A DNA stretch of 64,000 bases, taken from positions 186,001-250,000 of the forward strand of contig NZ_JARVCO010000012.1 in the NCBI RefSeq assembly GCF_034531395.1, written 5' to 3'. Position 1 is the stretch's first letter. Each line of letters starts with the position of its first letter. Below the pieces are notes generated by a model, which was not told the origin of the DNA, did not search any database, and was given only the letters and a program-made list of their open reading frames with translations. A program made the translations under genes and the position numbers. Positions 62,247 through 64,000 of this stretch are shown piece by piece. The stretch comes from Pontiella agarivorans (GTDB taxonomy: Bacteria; Verrucomicrobiota; Kiritimatiellia; Kiritimatiellales; Pontiellaceae).

Positions 62247-63232
62247 TGGATGGGACAGATCTGCATGCAGAAGCCTGGCAGGGGATTAAAAACGGTTATG
62301 AGTCCGGTCGTCTTGCGCATGCATATGTCATTGTGGGATCGCCAAGGGGTAATGCCCTGCAATTTGCGGAATCATTTTTGAAACTGCTCTATTGTGAGCG
62401 CGCTGAAAAACCCTGTAATGAATGTGCCGGTTGTCGGCAGGTTGAGGCGCACAGCCATGTGGATACGCTGTGGATTGAACCGTTGAGCAAGTCGCGGCAG
62501 ATTTTGGCTGAGGATGTGCGCGGGCTAATCCGTCGCATGACGCAGACGTCCTTTGAGGGGGGCTGGAAAAGTGGCGTAATTCTTTCTGCTGACTGCATGA
62601 ACGAGAGTTCTGAAAATGCACTGCTGAAAACGCTCGAAGAACCTCCGGCAAATACATTGCTGTTGCTGATTACGGATTCAGCGGAATCGCTGTTGCCGAC
62701 CATTATCTCACGTTGTCAGAAAATTGTACTTTCCGAGGGCGGTTCTTCGGCGATGGATGAGATCTGGCGCGAACCGTTGATGAGCATTCTGCATGCGATG
62801 CCCCCGTCGAACGGTTTGGATGCGGCGCGGATGGCGAGTCTGCTCAAAGCGTTGCTGGACCGGGTGAAAGATGGCATTTCCGATGCGGTGATGGAGGAGC
62901 TTGATCAGGATGATGAAGCCCTCGATGAATCCAAGCTGAAGATCATTCTTGAGGCGCGGACCAATGCACGTTTGAAAGAGGTGCAGGCCGATGTGTTTCG
63001 TGTGATGCTGGACTGGCAGCGTGATGTCTTGATGCTGGTTTCCGGCGTGGTTTCTGATGAGTTGATTCATGTTCAGGACATGGAGAAACTGGAGGAACAG
63101 GCGAAGATCCATACACAGGGCTCCGCTCTTAAAGCGGTTCGCGAGGTTGAAGCGATGTCGAGACGGGTGGAACGAAATATTCCTGATATGCAGATTTTCG
63201 ATGAAGCCTTCCGTAAGCTTGCCCGCAGATAG
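62246..63232 (+). CDS. holB: DNA polymerase III delta prime subunit
   Basis: Clamp-loader subunit of 328 residues. The AAA+ core has the degenerate P-loop region IVGSPRGNALQFAESF, a four-cysteine zinc module (CERAEKPCNECAGC), the sensor-1-like LLITDS and a C-terminal helical collar. The lack of a working Walker A lysine is expected of delta prime. It is coupled to tmk by a TGATG overlap. A YbbN-free operon of this order (tmk-holB) is common. Confidence 0.9.
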   Translation: MDGTDLHAEAWQGIKNGYESGRLAHAYVIVGSPRGNALQFAESFLKLLYCERAEKPCNECAGCRQVEAHSHVDTLWIEPLSKSRQILAEDVRGLIRRMTQTSFEGGWKSGVILSADCMNESSENALLKTLEEPPANTLLLLITDSAESLLPTIISRCQKIVLSEGGSSAMDEIWREPLMSILHAMPPSNGLDAARMASLLKALLDRVKDGISDAVMEELDQDDEALDESKLKIILEARTNARLKEVQADVFRVMLDWQRDVLMLVSGVVSDELIHVQDMEKLEEQAKIHTQGSALKAVREVEAMSRRVERNIPDMQIFDEAFRKLARR

Positions 63233-63240
63233 CGGGGTGC

Positions 63241-63675
63241 TTATTTGCTGATGGCGTGGACCAGTGCGCGCAAAGCAAGCGTATACCCAAAACCCTGAAA
63301 TCCCATAATCTGACCGATACATGCCGGAGCGGTCAGGCTCTTATGTCGGATTTCCTCACGGGTGTGGGTATTGCTCAAATGAATTTCTACTGACGGAACG
63401 ATATCGCCTACGGCTTTCAGGGCATCGCACAGCCCCAGGCTGGTGTGAGTGAGTGCGGCGGGGTTGATGATGATGCCGTCGAATATGCCGCGGGATTCAC
63501 CGATCCAGGTGATCAGTTCCGCTTCAGCGTTGGATTGGCGAAAGTCCAGTTCCACCTCAGGAAAGACGGCTTTCATTTCTGTTTCAATATCGGCAAGGGT
63601 TTCATAGCCGTAGATATCCGGTTCGCGTGTGCCGAGCAGGTTCAGGTTGGGGCCGTTTAAGACAAGAATTTTCAT
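63241..63675 (-). CDS. aroQ: 3-dehydroquinate dehydratase, type II
   Basis: Shikimate-pathway enzyme of 144 residues. The active-site signature is LNGPNLNLLGTREPDIYG, the catalytic tyrosine/arginine loop follows, and NPAALTHTS plus VEIHLSNTHTREEIRHKS complete the type II family pattern. GGAG precedes the ATG. It converges with holB. Confidence 0.96.
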   Translation of the reverse strand: MKILVLNGPNLNLLGTREPDIYGYETLADIETEMKAVFPEVELDFRQSNAEAELITWIGESRGIFDGIIINPAALTHTSLGLCDALKAVGDIVPSVEIHLSNTHTREEIRHKSLTAPACIGQIMGFQGFGYTLALRALVHAISK

Positions 63676-63705
63676 CGGTAAATCTCCGTAAAATGAGAAA
63701 ATAGA

Positions 63706-64000
63706 TCAGAGTTCATCGGGAAACAAGGATGTTTGTATTTCTCCGGGTTCCAGACAGGCGGGGTCGTCGTAGGCTACTTTATTCACCCGGCGTGAAACCG
63801 GGCGCATGGTTAAGGATTCTGGTTTTTCGGGAAGCTTTAGATTCACGATGGTGCTTTTTGGTTTTCCCTCCTTTGGAACCAGTAGCCAGTCGTTCCAAAG
63901 TTGCGGGGGAAGGATGACGGGCATGCGGTCGTGAATACCCTGCATATTGCGGTCGGCTGCACGGGTGATGATGACACATCGGCCATCTTTCCAGAGACCG
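63706..64000 (-). CDS. SRAP (YedK/HMCES-like) DNA-protein crosslink protein, 5' end outside window
   Basis: The visible 97 codons run open to the right edge, and the upstream frame reads GLWKDGRCVIITRAADRN before MQGIHDRMPVILP, the SRAP C-terminal signature with its conserved histidine. SRAP proteins form a thiazolidine crosslink with abasic sites in single-stranded DNA through an N-terminal cysteine, which lies outside the window. An internal ATG at 63945 is not the true start. Confidence 0.85.
   Translation of the reverse strand, partial: GLWKDGRCVIITRAADRNMQGIHDRMPVILPPQLWNDWLLVPKEGKPKSTIVNLKLPEKPESLTMRPVSRRVNKVAYDDPACLEPGEIQTSLFPDEL

Noticed and set aside
1-64000. tRNA, rRNA, CRISPR, transposon or prophage
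   Set aside because: No T-arm-like GGTTCGAATCC-type element outside coding context, no spaced direct repeats, and no transposase, integrase or phage structural protein was found by reading.

Overview
The window reads as the chromosome of a Gram-negative bacterium of the PVC group. A Kiritimatiellota (Pontiella-like) member is the best guess. The reasons are three secreted sulfatases beside a large glycan-active protein, a DUF1501/DUF1800 pair, long TPR proteins coupled to ExbB/ExbD motors, and full outer-membrane machinery (Lol-like permease, MlaEFD, SurA-like chaperone, Wza-like exporter). This placement is inference from gene content; no rRNA or tRNA gene was seen to anchor it. No phage, transposase, integrase or CRISPR array was recognised.

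Layout. 1-2.4 kb: cysE (cut by the window edge) divergent from thrC. 2.4-8.6 kb: a compact lipid-transport operon with a LolC/E-like permease, a Trp/Pro/aromatic repeat protein, MlaE, MlaF, MlaD and a zinc-ribbon/OB-like membrane protein. 8.6-13.6 kb: CCA-adding enzyme, DsbD, two small lipoproteins and a DUF3108 protein. 14-23 kb: a probable sulfated-polysaccharide island with three sulfatases, a 986-residue GH43-like protein and an SDR oxidoreductase. 23.2-32.5 kb: NfeD/SPFH pair, RlmH, DUF481 protein, ankyrin lipoprotein, GT-C-like membrane protein, hexokinase, CPBP protease and a GGQ rescue-factor-like protein. 32.5-37.2 kb: SurA-like chaperone, Era, DUF1501, DUF1800.

37.4-42.1 kb and 47.0-52.4 kb hold two separate TPR-ExbB-ExbD envelope systems. 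Between them lie nadB, a 90-residue protein, a DUF3592 protein, prfA and rpmE. After rnhC, 53.5-59.2 kb carries a polysaccharide export module without glycosyltransferases: three small exported proteins, a beta-barrel, a Wzc-type tyrosine autokinase and a Wza-type lipoprotein. A housekeeping operon follows (nadD, rsfS, cysS, tmk, DNA polymerase III delta prime). The window ends with aroQ and an SRAP (YedK-like) gene cut by the right edge.

The most unusual signal is not a gene. A 15-bp palindrome, TTCCA-N5-TGGAA, occurs 19 times by eye, against about 0.06 expected (64,000/4^10). It lies in intergenic DNA, forms the stems of two near-identical terminators, and sits inside 14 coding regions in all three reading frames, so selection appears to act on the DNA. 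I nominate it as the undescribed system in this window. The tryptophan-repeat protein inside the Mla operon is the second candidate.
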